This document shows, piece after piece, positions 1 to 10,160 of a stretch of 64,000 nt of DNA. Source of the DNA: Tessaracoccus flavescens. GTDB taxonomy: Bacteria > Actinomycetota > Actinomycetes > Propionibacteriales > Propionibacteriaceae. Where the stretch lies: positions 2,170,001 to 2,234,000 of the forward strand of contig NZ_CP019607.1 in the NCBI RefSeq assembly GCF_001998865.1, read 5' to 3'. The notes beneath the pieces were generated by a model. It was not told where the DNA came from and did no database searches. It saw only the letters and a list, made by a program, of their open reading frames with translations. How positions within the stretch are numbered: the stretch's first letter is position 1; every line of letters begins with the position of its first letter. Made by a program: the position numbers and the translations under genes.

Positions 1-1
1 G

Positions 2-1216
<1,215 letters not shown>

Positions 1217-1231
1217 CGCAGAGCGTCACGC

Positions 1232-1263
1232 GGGCCGCAGGGGACACCCCCTGCGGCCCTTTC
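1232..1263 (+). terminator. Rho-independent-like terminator after clpB
   Basis: A perfect 12-bp stem (1232-1243 with 1248-1259, GC-rich) with a 4-base loop is followed by TTT. It sits 15 bases after the clpB stop. Confidence 0.8.
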
Positions 1264-1351
1264 GCGTGCCGAGCCGCTTCTCCGATCCGCCGCCATGCCG
1301 GGCACGGGTGCGTCAGTACACCTCGCCTGATGCCCTCGGCGGGTCTTTGGG

Positions 1352-1357
1352 TAGGCT
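1352..1357 (+). promoter_or_regulatory. -10 element (TAGGCT) of the DUF1707 gene
   Basis: TAGGCT ends 7 bases before the ATG at 1364, so transcription would start at or next to the ATG and give a leaderless mRNA. The same hexamer stands in the same place before the gene at 8054, and related boxes precede 12593 and 32151. Confidence 0.5.
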
Positions 1358-1363
1358 TGGTCC

Positions 1364-2053
1364 ATGGCTGGCGACGACAACATGCGCATCGGAGACGCTG
1401 AGCGGGAGCGCGCCGTCTCCAGGCTGCAGGAGCATCACGCGGCCGGCCGGCTCAGCACCGAGGAGTTCAACGACCGGATGGGCAAGGCCCTCGAGGCGCG
1501 CACCGGCTCCGATCTGCGCGGCCTGTTCGTCGACCTGCCGGGCGGAGACACCCGCTACGAACCGGGTCAGCCTCCGACCTATGGAGCCTCGCCGTACTCG
1601 ACCTCCTCGGGGCCTTACGACGATCCGTACGGGCTGCAGGACAGCAGCCTCGGGATGGGCAGCGAGCCCGCCCCCTACTACGGTCAGCCCGCCTCGAGCG
1701 AGGTCGACGAGAACAGCGGTCACTTCGCCAAGCCTTGGTACGCGCAGTGGTGGATCCTGCTCGTCGCCATTTTCGTCTCCGGCATCGCCGACGGAAGGCT
1801 GTGGTTCCTGGTGCCCGCGGCCGCCATCTGGATCTGGGTGGTCTACCCCAACCTGCACCGGCGTCAGCAGCCGCCGCCGCAGGTCAGCGCGCCGCCACGT
1901 CCGATGACCTATCTCGAACGTGACGAGGTGATCCTGGCCCTGCAGACGGGCGGAGAGGTCGAGGCCATCCGCCGCTACCGCGAGATGACCGGCGCCGACC
2001 TGTACACGGCCACCCAGACGGTGCGCGCGATCAACCGCGAGCTCGGCGCCTGA
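1364..2053 (+). CDS. DUF1707-domain membrane protein
   Basis: The 229-aa protein starts with a DUF1707 domain (residues ~5-60: MRIGDAERERAV, RLSTEEFNDRM, LFVDLPG), a small cytoplasmic domain of actinobacterial membrane proteins. A Pro/Tyr/Ser-rich linker follows, then two hydrophobic segments around residues 125-165. The C-terminal ~45-residue helical piece (DEVILALQTGGEVEAIRRYREMTG) resembles the ribosomal L7/L12 C-terminal fold used by many small actinobacterial proteins. Its function is unknown. The start is supported by the TAGGCT -10 box 7 bases upstream, which predicts leaderless translation. Confidence 0.75.
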   Translation: MAGDDNMRIGDAERERAVSRLQEHHAAGRLSTEEFNDRMGKALEARTGSDLRGLFVDLPGGDTRYEPGQPPTYGASPYSTSSGPYDDPYGLQDSSLGMGSEPAPYYGQPASSEVDENSGHFAKPWYAQWWILLVAIFVSGIADGRLWFLVPAAAIWIWVVYPNLHRRQQPPPQVSAPPRPMTYLERDEVILALQTGGEVEAIRRYREMTGADLYTATQTVRAINRELGA

Positions 2054-2056
2054 GGC

Positions 2057-2400
2057 TCACGGGAAGAACAGGCGCAGCTCGTCTGCGTTGGGATTGAAGA
2101 AGCCGACGGAGTCCTTGCCTGCGAGGGAGCGCGCACTGTCGGCTTGCCCAGCTCGACCGGGACCGTCGCCCTCGTGATGGTCGGGCCGAACTCGTAACAG
2201 GTGTTCCCGTCATGTGCGTCCGCATAGGGACCGTTCGCCGCCGGGAAGTCCGAGGAGAAGTCGGAGTACCAGTTGCGCATCGCGACGGTCCCGACGTCGG
2301 GGTCGTCCGACGGCGTGGTCTGCCTCGTGTACCACCCGACGAACGCGTCGTCGTCGGCGGGGGCGGCCTTCGCGTCGAAGATGACGATCTCGTAGCTCAT
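2057..2400 (-). pseudogene. Small conserved hypothetical, frameshifted
   Basis: The reading frame starts with ATG at 2398-2400 behind a GGAGGA-type ribosome site (MSYEIVIFDAKAAPADDD). It runs in frame to about 2144 and then loses sense. In the next frame the sequence continues naturally as ADSARSLAGKDSVGFFNPNA... and stops at 2057-2059. Adding one C near 2143 restores a single product of about 114 residues. The family was not recognised; the fold looks small and soluble. A sequencing error is as likely as real inactivation, because many genes in this window show the same kind of break. Confidence 0.6.
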
Positions 2401-2476
2401 GGGTGTTCCTCCTTGTTGGTGCGAAGTTACCGCGCCCCGCTGCCCCGCGCGGGCGAACCGGTGGTTTGATGGGCCA

Positions 2477-3115
2477 ATGGGTTCCCTCCATGACATCCGG
2501 CGCGACTACGCGGGCGACCCGCTCCCAGGCGACCCGATGGCGATCGATCCGTGGCGCTTCTTCGCGGCCTGGGTGAGCCAGGCCGTCCAGGCAGGCGAAC
2601 CCGAGGCGACGGCCATGACGCTGGCGACCATCGGCGGCGACCTGCGCCCGTCGTCGCGGATCGTGCTGCTCAAGGAGTACTCGCCGCGGGGGCTGGTCTT
2701 CTTCTCCGACTACGACTCCCACAAGGGACGCGACCTGACTGCCAACCCCGTGGCCGCCGCGTCCTTCTGGTGGCCGGGCACCATGCGCCAGGTCAGGGCC
2801 GTCGGGCCGGTGAGCCGGCTCCCTCGGCCCGAGTCGGAGGCATACTTCGCGAAACGGCCGAGGGCGAGCCAGCTCGAGGCGTGGGCATCGAGGCAGTCCG
2901 AGCCGCTGCGTCGCCGTGCCGACCTTCGCGACGCCGTCGGCGCCGCGCAGGAACGGTTCAAGGGCGCTCAGGTGCCCTGCCGTCCGTCGTGGGGCGGTTA
3001 TGTGATCGACGTGGACACGTTCGAGTTCTGGCAGGGCCTCCCCGGCCGCCTGCACGACAGGATCGTGTGCAGGCTGACCGAACACGGCTGGCGCAACGAG
3101 CGGCTGCAGCCCTAG
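2477..3115 (+). CDS. pdxH: Pyridoxamine 5'-phosphate oxidase
   Basis: This 212-aa cytosolic flavoenzyme oxidises pyridoxine/pyridoxamine 5'-phosphate to pyridoxal 5'-phosphate. Family features visible are the SSRIVLLKEY FMN-binding segment, the FFSDYDSHKGRDL segment, FWWPGTMRQVR, and the C-terminal FWQGLPGRLHDR with ERLQP at the very end, corresponding to the family's R-L-x-P terminus. An upstream in-frame ATG at 2399 would add 26 residues that do not look like the family, so ATG 2477 was chosen. The length matches typical PdxH. It overlaps the convergent propeller gene by 4 bases at the 3' end. Confidence 0.93.
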   Translation: MGSLHDIRRDYAGDPLPGDPMAIDPWRFFAAWVSQAVQAGEPEATAMTLATIGGDLRPSSRIVLLKEYSPRGLVFFSDYDSHKGRDLTANPVAAASFWWPGTMRQVRAVGPVSRLPRPESEAYFAKRPRASQLEAWASRQSEPLRRRADLRDAVGAAQERFKGAQVPCRPSWGGYVIDVDTFEFWQGLPGRLHDRIVCRLTEHGWRNERLQP

Positions 3116-4363
3116 TCGCAGCCGTCGATGAACTCGACGCCGGGCACGAGGCGCTCCCATTCCTGATCGGTCAGCGGGTCGCCGAAGGTTGCGCACATGG
3201 CGTCGCGGGCCGTTGCCGGGTCGTCCTCCCAGGCGACGGTGCGTCCGTCGTCCATCGACATCACGATCTCGCCCTCGTAGGCCTCGACGCCCATCACGTT
3301 GTCCTGGCCGGGCCGCAGCGTCAGGTACAGCGACCAGCCCTTGCCCTCCCGGCTCCACACCCACACCGTCCCCGCGCGTGAGGCGGCGATCAGCTGCTCT
3401 CCGGCGTCGTCGAACTGCAGCTGGGAGAGGGAGGCGCGGGCATCTCCGAGCAGGAAGGAGGCGTGGGGCGCCGCCGGGTCGGACATGTCGTAGAGGGTGA
3501 CCTCACCCTCGTCGTTGCCCAGCGCGAGCGTGCCGTCCGGAGCGAAGGCGAAGCGGATCGGCACCGCTGCGTCCGTCGTCCTGCGTTCGGCCAGCCGGGT
3601 CGCACCGTCGCCGCTCACCCTCCACACGTTGAAGCCCTTGCCGTCGAGCGTCATCCCGACGAACAGCGAGCTGTCCGCGCTGAAGGCCGCCGAACTCGGC
3701 CAGCCGTCGAGGGTGGCCACCTTCGACCAACCGCGATCATCGGCGCGGAAGAGTTTGAAGTCGGCCTTGTTGCGGTAGCCGAGGGTGAGCAGCGTGTCGT
3801 CCGGTGACATCTGCAGGTCGATCAGTCCGGTGGGGAGGGGCTGGGCGTGCGCCACCCGGTAGCCCTCGCCGTCGAAGGCGAGAGTGACGAGCTGGCCGCC
3901 CTCGCTCTGGTTGACCAGCGTCGAACCGTCGGCGCTGATCGCGTGGTAGGGGTTGTAGCTGGTGCCGTCAGGGGCGGGGTCGATGGGACGTGGCACCCAC
4001 CCGTCCCCTCTCGCGGCTCATCACGACGGCACCCTCCGCGGTCCCGATCAGGAGGCCGACGTCGCTGCGGGGCACGTCGAAGTGCGGTGTGCCGGAGTCG
4101 GTCTGCAGCACGAGCCTTCCCGGGGCTGGTGCCCAGTGGTTGACCTCGCCGTCGCTGGAGCCGACCACCAGCGAGTCACCACTGCCTGCGACCCCCGTGA
4201 CGATGCTGCGTCCGGGGTAGCGGTGCAGGGACGCGCCGTCGGGGGAGTAGATGTCGACGGTGCCGAACGACCCGGCGACGATCAGCCGGTCCCCGAGGTG
4301 CGCGACGGCGTTGACCCCCGAGGAGGTGGCGATCGTCTTCAGCACCCAGCCCAGGGGGATCAT
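3112..4363 (-). pseudogene. WD40/YVTN-like beta-propeller protein, frameshifted
   Basis: The gene starts with ATG at 4361-4363, which overlaps the TGA of the upstream sugar dehydrogenase (ATGA coupling), so both belong to one operon. The first ~120 residues (GWVLKTIATSSGVNAVAHLG onward) show repeated blades of the type GDSLVVGSSDGEVNHW. Near 4,000 the frame breaks in a C/G-rich run, and the next frame continues as WVPRPIDPAPDGTSYNPYHAI through several more blades (FAPDGTLALGNDEGEVTLYD, RAGTVWVWSREG) to a stop at 3112. Removing one base near 3997-4003 gives one protein of about 417 residues. A role as partner or regulator of the neighbouring dehydrogenase is only a guess. Confidence 0.65.
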
Positions 4364-5592
4364 TCGGGGCGAAGCTCCAGCAGGGCAGCGGAGTCGCCGT
4401 CGCGCAGCAGCCAGATCGCTCCGTCGGGTCCCTCCTCGACCTCGCGGATCCGCGCGTCCATCGGCCACGTGTCCGCGAGGGCGGCTGTGTCGCCCGCGAG
4501 GTTGACCCGGATGAGGGCCTCCCCTGAAAGGGCTCCGATGAACGCGTCGCCCTTCCAGGCGGGGAACAGGTCACCCTGGTAGATCATCAGCGAGCCGGGC
4601 GAGACGCTGGGGTTCCACGACACCTTCGGCGGCTCGAAGCCGTCGCCTCCTGTGTGGTCGGGGATGTCGGAGCCGTCATAGTTCGAGCCGTTCGAGGCCT
4701 CGGGCCAGCCGTAGTTGAGGCCGGGCCTGATGAGGTTGACCTCATCGCCGCCCTTCGGACCCATCTCGCTCGACCAGAGCCGCCCGTCGGCATCGAAGGC
4801 GAGGCCGAGCGGGTTGCGGTGTCCGATGCTCCAGAACTGCTGTGCGATCGGCGCGTCCTCCTGGAAGGGGTTGTCGGCGGCGGGCTGGCCGTCGAGGGTC
4901 AGGCGGAGGATCTTGCCGAGGGTCGAGTCGATCTCCTGGGCAGGCGTGAACTGGCGCCGGTCGCCCGAGCTGACGAACAGGTACTCGCCCTGGATGGCGA
5001 GGCGGTGCGAGTAGTGGCCGCCGCCGTCGATCTTCGGGCTCTGCTCCCAGATCTTCGTCACGTCACTCAGCGCCGCGCCGTCGACGTCGAGTTTCGCGGT
5101 GCCGACGACTGCGCCGGTTCCGCCCTCCCCGGACTCGACCCAGCTGAGGTAGACGGTGCCGTCCTGCTCGAAGGTGGGGCCTGCGATGATGTCGCCGAGG
5201 CCGCCCTGTTGCGTGACGGTGACCTCCGGGACCCCGCTGACCTCCCGCACCCCGCTGGCATCGCGGAGCTTGAGGGCGCCGCCGCGCTCGGTGACGGCGA
5301 GCACGTCCGTGCCGGGCAGGAACGTCATGGCCCACGGCTCGTCGAACGTCTCGTGCTCGGCGACCGTGAAGGTGTGCGAGGTGGGGGTGGGGCTCGGGGC
5401 CGCGCTCGTGGCCTCCGCGCTCGGGGCCGGGCTCGTGGACGCGACCGACGGGTCGCTCGAGGCCTGCGGGTTCGCGACAGGTGTGCTCTGCGCGGGCGTT
5501 CCGGAGGGCGCGGTGGGGGTCTCCCCCGGCGACGAGCAGGCCGCGGCGAGCCCGGCGAGCGCGGTGAGGGTGGCGATTCTCAGAGCTCTCAT
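4360..5592 (-). CDS. PQQ-dependent sugar dehydrogenase (GSDH family) lipoprotein
   Basis: The 410-aa secreted lipoprotein has an n-region MRALRIATL, a hydrophobic core, lipobox LAAAC (Cys19) and a long Ser/Pro/Thr-rich tether to about residue 70. The body matches the glucose/sorbosone dehydrogenase family (six-bladed propeller that binds PQQ): EPWAMTFLPG near the start, GGLGDIIAGP, the SHRLAI and SSGDRR segments, GHRNPLGLAFD, EMGPKGGDEVN and LNYGWPEAS. Known relatives are soluble aldose dehydrogenases of the YliI type; the substrate cannot be told from sequence. It is coupled by ATGA to the downstream propeller gene. Confidence 0.88.
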   Translation of the reverse strand: MRALRIATLTALAGLAAACSSPGETPTAPSGTPAQSTPVANPQASSDPSVASTSPAPSAEATSAAPSPTPTSHTFTVAEHETFDEPWAMTFLPGTDVLAVTERGGALKLRDASGVREVSGVPEVTVTQQGGLGDIIAGPTFEQDGTVYLSWVESGEGGTGAVVGTAKLDVDGAALSDVTKIWEQSPKIDGGGHYSHRLAIQGEYLFVSSGDRRQFTPAQEIDSTLGKILRLTLDGQPAADNPFQEDAPIAQQFWSIGHRNPLGLAFDADGRLWSSEMGPKGGDEVNLIRPGLNYGWPEASNGSNYDGSDIPDHTGGDGFEPPKVSWNPSVSPGSLMIYQGDLFPAWKGDAFIGALSGEALIRVNLAGDTAALADTWPMDARIREVEEGPDGAIWLLRDGDSAALLELRPE

Positions 5593-5650
5593 GTGTCGAC
5601 GCTACCCGTCGGGGCGTGAGAACCGGGGCGGTCGCGGAGATCGGCGTGGG

Positions 5651-6964
5651 TCACGTGTTGTCGTCGACGACGAGCCACCCGTCGCCTCGTGCGCGCAGGC
5701 CGAGGGTCACGGCCCGTGCGCCCATGAAGCCGACGGTGAAGGCGAACCAGAGCCACAGCAGGGCGGGGACGCCGCTCGGCAGGAGCAGGGCGACGAGGGC
5801 AAGGGGCGCGTAGACGGCCAGGTTGATCGCGCCGGCCTTTGCCAGGTAGGGACCGTCCCCGGCCCCGATCAGCACGCCGTCGAGCAGGTACACGTAGCCG
5901 GCGAGGCCGAGGGTCGCGCCCGCGACCAGCAACAGATATCCGATGATGCGGCGAACGTCCGCATCGGTGCTGAAGGCGGCGGCGATCGGGGCGCGCAGCG
6001 CGATGGCCGCCAGGCCGAGGATCACCCCGGCGCCGATCGACCAGCGGATCATCTTCGACGTGAACAGGCGCGCCTCGGCCTTGTTCCCGGCGCCGAGCGA
6101 TGTCGCGATGATCGTCTGCCCCGCGATCGCCAGCGCGTCGAGTGCGTAGGCCAGCAGGTTCCACACGTTCATGGCGATGTGGTGGGCGGCAAGGGCCGAG
6201 GCGCCCTGGGCGGCGGCGACGTAGGTGGTCAGCAGCAGGGCGGCGCGCAGGAGGAGGGTGCGCAGCCACAGCGGGAAGCCGACGGTGAGGCTGTGCATCA
6301 TGTCGGCCCAGACCGGGGCGAGCCGGGCCCCGACCCGTCGTGCCTTCACCGCGACGAGGGCGGCCGCCGTGAGGCCGAGGGCGGTCTCGGCGACCGCGGT
6401 ACCGAGCGCTGCACCCGAGATGCCCATGCCGAGGCCGAACACGAAGGCCAGGTTGAGCAGCAGGTTCAAGGTGGCTGCGGCGACCGAGAGCACAAGCGGG
6501 GTGCGGGCGTCCGAGAGTCCGCGGAAGGTTCCCGTCGCGCCGAGCATGACCAGCATCCCCGGCAGGCCGGGCAGCGACCAGCGCAGGTAGTCGACGGCGT
6601 ACGGGGCCACGTCGGGGCCGGCGCCCATCGCGCTGGCGAGCCATGGCGCGAGCGGCCACATCACCAGGGCGATCAGCGCCCCCATCGCCGCGGCGACCCA
6701 CATCGCCTGGACGCCCATCTCCAGGCCACGGCGCTGACGGCCCGCGCCGACGAAGCGCGCGACGACCGCCGTCGATCCGTAGGCGAGGAAGATCGACAGG
6801 CCGACGACCGTGAGCAGCAGGCCGCTGCCGATGCTCAGCCCCGCCAGTTCGACGGTGCCGAGCCGGCCGACGATCCACGTGTCGGCCAGCAGCATCAGCG
6901 GGTGCGCAAGCAGCGCCGCGAAGGCGGGAACGGCGAGGGAGAGGATGCGTCTGGTCAGGCTCAT
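5651..6964 (-). CDS. MATE family efflux transporter (DinF-like)
   Basis: The 437-aa protein has about 12 hydrophobic segments arranged as two homologous halves. It begins MSLTRRILSLAVPAFAALLA and has the typical TWIVGRLGTVELAGLSIGS early motif of DinF-like multidrug and toxin extrusion transporters. These export cationic or organic compounds with Na+ or H+. It stands alone, with the sugar dehydrogenase operon downstream and marC upstream on the same strand. The ATG at 6962-6964 fits the family's usual N terminus. Confidence 0.9.
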   Translation of the reverse strand: MSLTRRILSLAVPAFAALLAHPLMLLADTWIVGRLGTVELAGLSIGSGLLLTVVGLSIFLAYGSTAVVARFVGAGRQRRGLEMGVQAMWVAAAMGALIALVMWPLAPWLASAMGAGPDVAPYAVDYLRWSLPGLPGMLVMLGATGTFRGLSDARTPLVLSVAAATLNLLLNLAFVFGLGMGISGAALGTAVAETALGLTAAALVAVKARRVGARLAPVWADMMHSLTVGFPLWLRTLLLRAALLLTTYVAAAQGASALAAHHIAMNVWNLLAYALDALAIAGQTIIATSLGAGNKAEARLFTSKMIRWSIGAGVILGLAAIALRAPIAAAFSTDADVRRIIGYLLLVAGATLGLAGYVYLLDGVLIGAGDGPYLAKAGAINLAVYAPLALVALLLPSGVPALLWLWFAFTVGFMGARAVTLGLRARGDGWLVVDDNT

Positions 6965-7001
6965 GTCCCGCGACAGCCTATGCCCGCACGGCCGGTTCGG
7001 C

Positions 7002-7643
7002 TCAGCCGGCCAGGCCAGGCAGCAGCGCCTTGACGCCGGCGGCGATCATCGAGACGCCGATCGCGGTCAGGATCATGCCCATCAGCCTCGTCATGATGGT
7101 GCGCAGCGTCTGCGACAGATGCTTTCCGATGAACCCGGCGCAGAACAGCACGACCGTCAGCGCCACGAGGATGACGAGCAGTGCTGCGCCCACGGCCACC
7201 CAGTCGGCCGGCCCGTCGGCGTGACCGGCGAGCAGCACGAGCGTGGTGATGGTGCCCGGGCCGGCCAGCATGGGGAAGGTCATCGGGTAGAACGAGATGT
7301 CCCCGCTTTTCGCATGCTCCGTCTGGTGCGCCTGCTCGGAGGCGGTGCCGTCGTGCACGGTGCTTTCCCCATGCAGCATCCCGATGCCGATGATCGCGAG
7401 CACGAGGCCACCTGCGACGCGAAAGTCGTCCACGCTGATCCCGAACACCTTCAGCAGCAGCGAGCCGGTGGCGAGGACCACGGCGCAGAAGATGGTCGTG
7501 TACAACCCGACCCTCAGCGCCGAGCGCTTCTGCCTTGCGGGAGAGTAGCTGGCCGTCAACGACAGGAACATGGGCAGCGAGACCAGCGGGTTCATGATCG
7601 CGAACAGCGACCCGAGGGCGCCGAGGAACATGCCGAGATTCAT
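7002..7643 (-). CDS. MarC family integral membrane protein
   Basis: The protein is 213 residues with six hydrophobic segments. It carries MarC/YhgN signatures: SLFAIMNPLVSLPMFLSLT near the N terminus and MTFPMLAGPGTITTLV in the middle. A His/Glu-rich loop lies between the third and fourth segments. An AGGAGG site 5 bases before ATG 7641-7643 decides the start over the TTG one codon upstream. MarC proteins are annotated as NAAT-type transporters, but their true substrates are not settled. Confidence 0.88.
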   Translation of the reverse strand: MNLGMFLGALGSLFAIMNPLVSLPMFLSLTASYSPARQKRSALRVGLYTTIFCAVVLATGSLLLKVFGISVDDFRVAGGLVLAIIGIGMLHGESTVHDGTASEQAHQTEHAKSGDISFYPMTFPMLAGPGTITTLVLLAGHADGPADWVAVGAALLVILVALTVVLFCAGFIGKHLSQTLRTIMTRLMGMILTAIGVSMIAAGVKALLPGLAG

Positions 7644-7730
7644 CAAATCCTCCTGACTGCCCCCTCACCTTACGGCCCTTCGTGCGTCGCAACGGTGTGG
7701 ATAGGCTCGGGGTGTCAGAAGGAGGAGACC

Positions 7731-8024
7731 ATGTCGGTCGTCAAGATCAACGCCATCGAGGTGCCAGACGGTGCCGGGGCAGAACTCGAGGCCCGGTTCG
7801 CCGCACGGAAGCACGCCGTCGACCAGTCGCCGGGGTTCGAGGGCTTCCAGTTGCTGCGCCCCGTCGCGGGTGAGACGCGCTACTTCGTGGTGACCACCTG
7901 GGCGAGCGAGGAGGACTTCCAGGCCTGGCGCGACGGCGGGGCACGCGCCGCCCACGCGCCGAGCGACCGGAAGCCCGTCGCGAGCGGCGCCTCGCTGCTC
8001 GAGTTCGAAGTCGTCGACCTCTGA
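7731..8024 (+). CDS. Antibiotic biosynthesis monooxygenase-like protein (IsdG/HmoA fold)
   Basis: The 97-aa protein has the ABM ferredoxin-like fold: an N-terminal strand MSVVKINAIEVP, the GFEGFQLLRP strand, and YFVVTTWASEEDFQAW, the usual WxxxxDFxxW element. Actinobacterial relatives include haem-degrading monooxygenases, but a haem-ligand His at the expected place is not obvious, so the activity is open. AGGAGG lies 6 bases before the ATG, and a TAGGCT box lies at 7702-7707. Confidence 0.75.
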   Translation: MSVVKINAIEVPDGAGAELEARFAARKHAVDQSPGFEGFQLLRPVAGETRYFVVTTWASEEDFQAWRDGGARAAHAPSDRKPVASGASLLEFEVVDL

Positions 8025-8053
8025 GCGCAGACGCGACTCGCTAGGCTCCTGGG

Positions 8054-8860
8054 ATGAGTGAGCGGCTGTTTCCCGACCGGGACGTCCCTGGCGCCTTCTG
8101 GGTGCGGTTCGGGCCGACGTCGCAGTCGTGGGTCGATCCGTCCCGGCCCGACTTCCTCGCCTTCGAGTACGTCCAGCACATCGCCATGGTGCTCGACCAC
8201 ACCGTCCTCGACACCGAGCCTGAGCGCAGGCTACGGGTCGTGCACCTCGGGGGTGCAGGCATGTCCCTTCCCCGCTGGGTGGCGTGGCGCCGCCCGGGGA
8301 CGGCGCAGGTGGTCTGCGAGCCCGACGTCGAGCTGACCGCCGAGGTGCGGCGCAAGATCCCGCTTCCTCCCCGCTCGGGCATCAAGGTGCGAGACGTCGA
8401 CGGCCGCACGGGCCTTGCCGCGATGGCAGACGAGTGGGCCGACGTGATCATCATCGACGCGTTCGACGGGGCGCAGGTGCCGGGCGAGCTGGCCACCCAG
8501 GAGGCGCTCGACCAGGTGCGCAGGGTGGTGCGTGGCGATGCCGTGGCCGTGTTCAACATCACCGACCGTTCCCCCTTCGCCTGGGCAAAGCGGCTCGCGG
8601 GCGGTCTGCAGCAACGATGGCGGCACCTGCTGATCGGCATGGAGCCGGTCGTCGCGAAGGGGAAGCGCTTCGGCAACCTCGTGCTCGTCGCCAGCGACGT
8701 CAAGCCGGATCTCGCGGGGATCGAACGTGAGTCGGCGAAGCTGACCATCGGGTACCGCTGGATCGCTGGCCAGCAGGCGCGGGGCTGGCACGGGGGAGCC
8801 GAACCCATGACAGACGATGCGCACGAGCCCTCGCCGGGGCCGGCCGGGCGCGGCTGGTGA
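8054..8860 (+). CDS. Spermidine synthase-like methyltransferase-fold protein
   Basis: The 268-aa protein has a Rossmann core of the spermidine synthase type: LRVVHLGGAGMSLPRW (motif I, residues ~60-75), an acidic strand end at VVCEPDVEL, and VIIIDAFDGAQVPGEL in the place of the catalytic Asp region. The polyamine gatekeeping loop is not clearly conserved, so aminopropyl transfer is not proven. A methyltransferase role is possible. A TAGGCT -10 box ends 7 bases before the ATG, which predicts a leaderless mRNA. Confidence 0.7.
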   Translation: MSERLFPDRDVPGAFWVRFGPTSQSWVDPSRPDFLAFEYVQHIAMVLDHTVLDTEPERRLRVVHLGGAGMSLPRWVAWRRPGTAQVVCEPDVELTAEVRRKIPLPPRSGIKVRDVDGRTGLAAMADEWADVIIIDAFDGAQVPGELATQEALDQVRRVVRGDAVAVFNITDRSPFAWAKRLAGGLQQRWRHLLIGMEPVVAKGKRFGNLVLVASDVKPDLAGIERESAKLTIGYRWIAGQQARGWHGGAEPMTDDAHEPSPGPAGRGW

Positions 8861-8879
8861 CCAGCGGTGACCTGCAACA

Positions 8880-9560
8880 ATGGGTGACGTGTTGGCCATG
8901 TGTGCGGCTCGAAGGACCGTCTCCCCACTCCTGGTGCTGCTGATCGTCGTGCTTGTCGCGCTGGTCGGCCTCGGGGGATACCTGGGATGGCAGTTCTGGG
9001 GGACCAATGTGCTGGCCGCCGGCCCGGCCACCGACGAGGTGACCGCCCTGCGCGACGCGTGGAAGGCAGCTCCAGCGCCCACGCAGGAGGAGGGCGAGCC
9101 GGTCGTCGTCGAGGAGCCGACCCTGCACGAGCCGGCCTGGGTGCTGCGCATCCCGACCCTGGACCTCCAGTACCCGGTCATCGCGGGCGTCGACCCGGAC
9201 GATCTGACGCGCGGGGTCGGCTGGTATCCGGGCACCGCGCTTCCCGGGCAGCTCGGCAACGCGGCCTTCGCGGGCAACCGCACCACCCACGGAAAGCCCT
9301 TCGCCCGGCTGCTCGAGCTGAAGGTGGGCGACGAGGTGGTCATCGAGACCGCCGGGGCCGTCTTCACCTACACCGTCGTCTCCGCCCCGGGCGAGCTCAC
9401 AGTCAACAAGGACGAGAGCTGGGTCATCGACCCCGTGCCCGGCCGCCCGGACGAGGTCCCGACGCAGGCCTACCTGACCCTGACCACAGCCGAGGACCTG
9501 GTCGCCACAGACGACCGCGCCGTCGGCTTCGCAACCCTCACCACCACGGAGACCCGATGA
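8880..9560 (+). CDS. Class E-like sortase fold lacking catalytic His and Cys
   Basis: The 226-aa protein has an N-terminal membrane anchor (residues ~15-37) and a sortase beta-barrel with the expected order: IPTLDLQYPVIAGVD, GWYPGTALPGQLGNAAFAGNRTTHGKPF, a GDEV strand and TQAYLTLTTAEDL. In class E sortases these segments read AGHR and TLTTC. Here the catalytic His is Asn133 (AAC at 9276) and the catalytic Cys is Ala204 (GCC at 9489); an Arg remains further on in ATDDRAVG. The fold is intact but transpeptidation should be impossible. The TGA overlaps the pyrE ATG, so the two are co-translated. A substrate-binding or structural role is inference. Confidence 0.75.
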   Translation: MGDVLAMCAARRTVSPLLVLLIVVLVALVGLGGYLGWQFWGTNVLAAGPATDEVTALRDAWKAAPAPTQEEGEPVVVEEPTLHEPAWVLRIPTLDLQYPVIAGVDPDDLTRGVGWYPGTALPGQLGNAAFAGNRTTHGKPFARLLELKVGDEVVIETAGAVFTYTVVSAPGELTVNKDESWVIDPVPGRPDEVPTQAYLTLTTAEDLVATDDRAVGFATLTTTETR

Positions 9561-10096
9561 GCGACCGCAGCGACCTGATCAAGCACATTTCCGACCTCGC
9601 CGTCGTGCACGGCAAGGTGACCCTTGCCTCCGGGAAGGAGGCCGACTACTACGTCGACATGCGGCGCGTGACCCTCGACGGCGCGGCCTCGCCCGTCGTC
9701 GGCCGCGCGATGAACGCCCTGGTCTCCGACCTCGACTTCGACGCCGTCGGGGGGCTCACCCTCGGCGCCGACCCGGTCGCCACCGCCATGCTGCACGCCA
9801 GCGCCGCCGCAGGCGGACGGCTCGACGCCTTCGTCGTGCGCAAGGAGTCGAAGGCCCACGGCATGCAGCGCAGGATCGAGGGGACCGAGGTCGCCGGGCG
9901 CCGCGTACTGGTCGTCGAGGACACCTCGACCACCGGCGGATCGGCGCTGACCGCCGTCGAGGCGGTGCGGGAGGCCGGGGGAGAGGTCGTCGCCGTCGCC
10001 GTGGTGGTGGACCGTGGCACCGGCGCCGCGGAGGCGGTCGCGGCTGAGGGGCTCGAGTACCGCTACGCGGTGGAGCTTTCCGACCTCGGTCTGTGA
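9557..10096 (+). CDS. pyrE: Orotate phosphoribosyltransferase
   Basis: This 179-aa cytosolic enzyme of UMP synthesis joins orotate and PRPP to OMP. Visible motifs are the substrate segment KVTLASGKEADYYVD, GGLTLGADPVA, the flexible loop RKESKAHGMQRRIEG and the PRPP motif VLVVEDTSTTGGSAL. The ATG overlaps the stop of the sortase-like gene (ATGA). Length and motif order are those of bacterial PyrE. Confidence 0.95.
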   Translation: MSDRSDLIKHISDLAVVHGKVTLASGKEADYYVDMRRVTLDGAASPVVGRAMNALVSDLDFDAVGGLTLGADPVATAMLHASAAAGGRLDAFVVRKESKAHGMQRRIEGTEVAGRRVLVVEDTSTTGGSALTAVEAVREAGGEVVAVAVVVDRGTGAAEAVAAEGLEYRYAVELSDLGL

Positions 10097-10160
10097 CGTA
10101 GAACCCTCCCGTTCGGACCGCCCCGTCCGCTACCGTGATTCCTAACGTAAGGAGACCACC

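Noticed and set aside
4360..4582. A toxin-antitoxin-like pair of small frames around the dehydrogenase/propeller junction
   Set aside because: The small frames are shadows, and the ATGA coupling explains the junction.
5156..7033. A 625-codon open frame on the plus strand opposite the sugar dehydrogenase and MATE genes
   Set aside because: It is a high-GC antisense shadow: repetitive Arg/Gly/Asp/Glu composition, no domain, and it lies opposite two clear genes.
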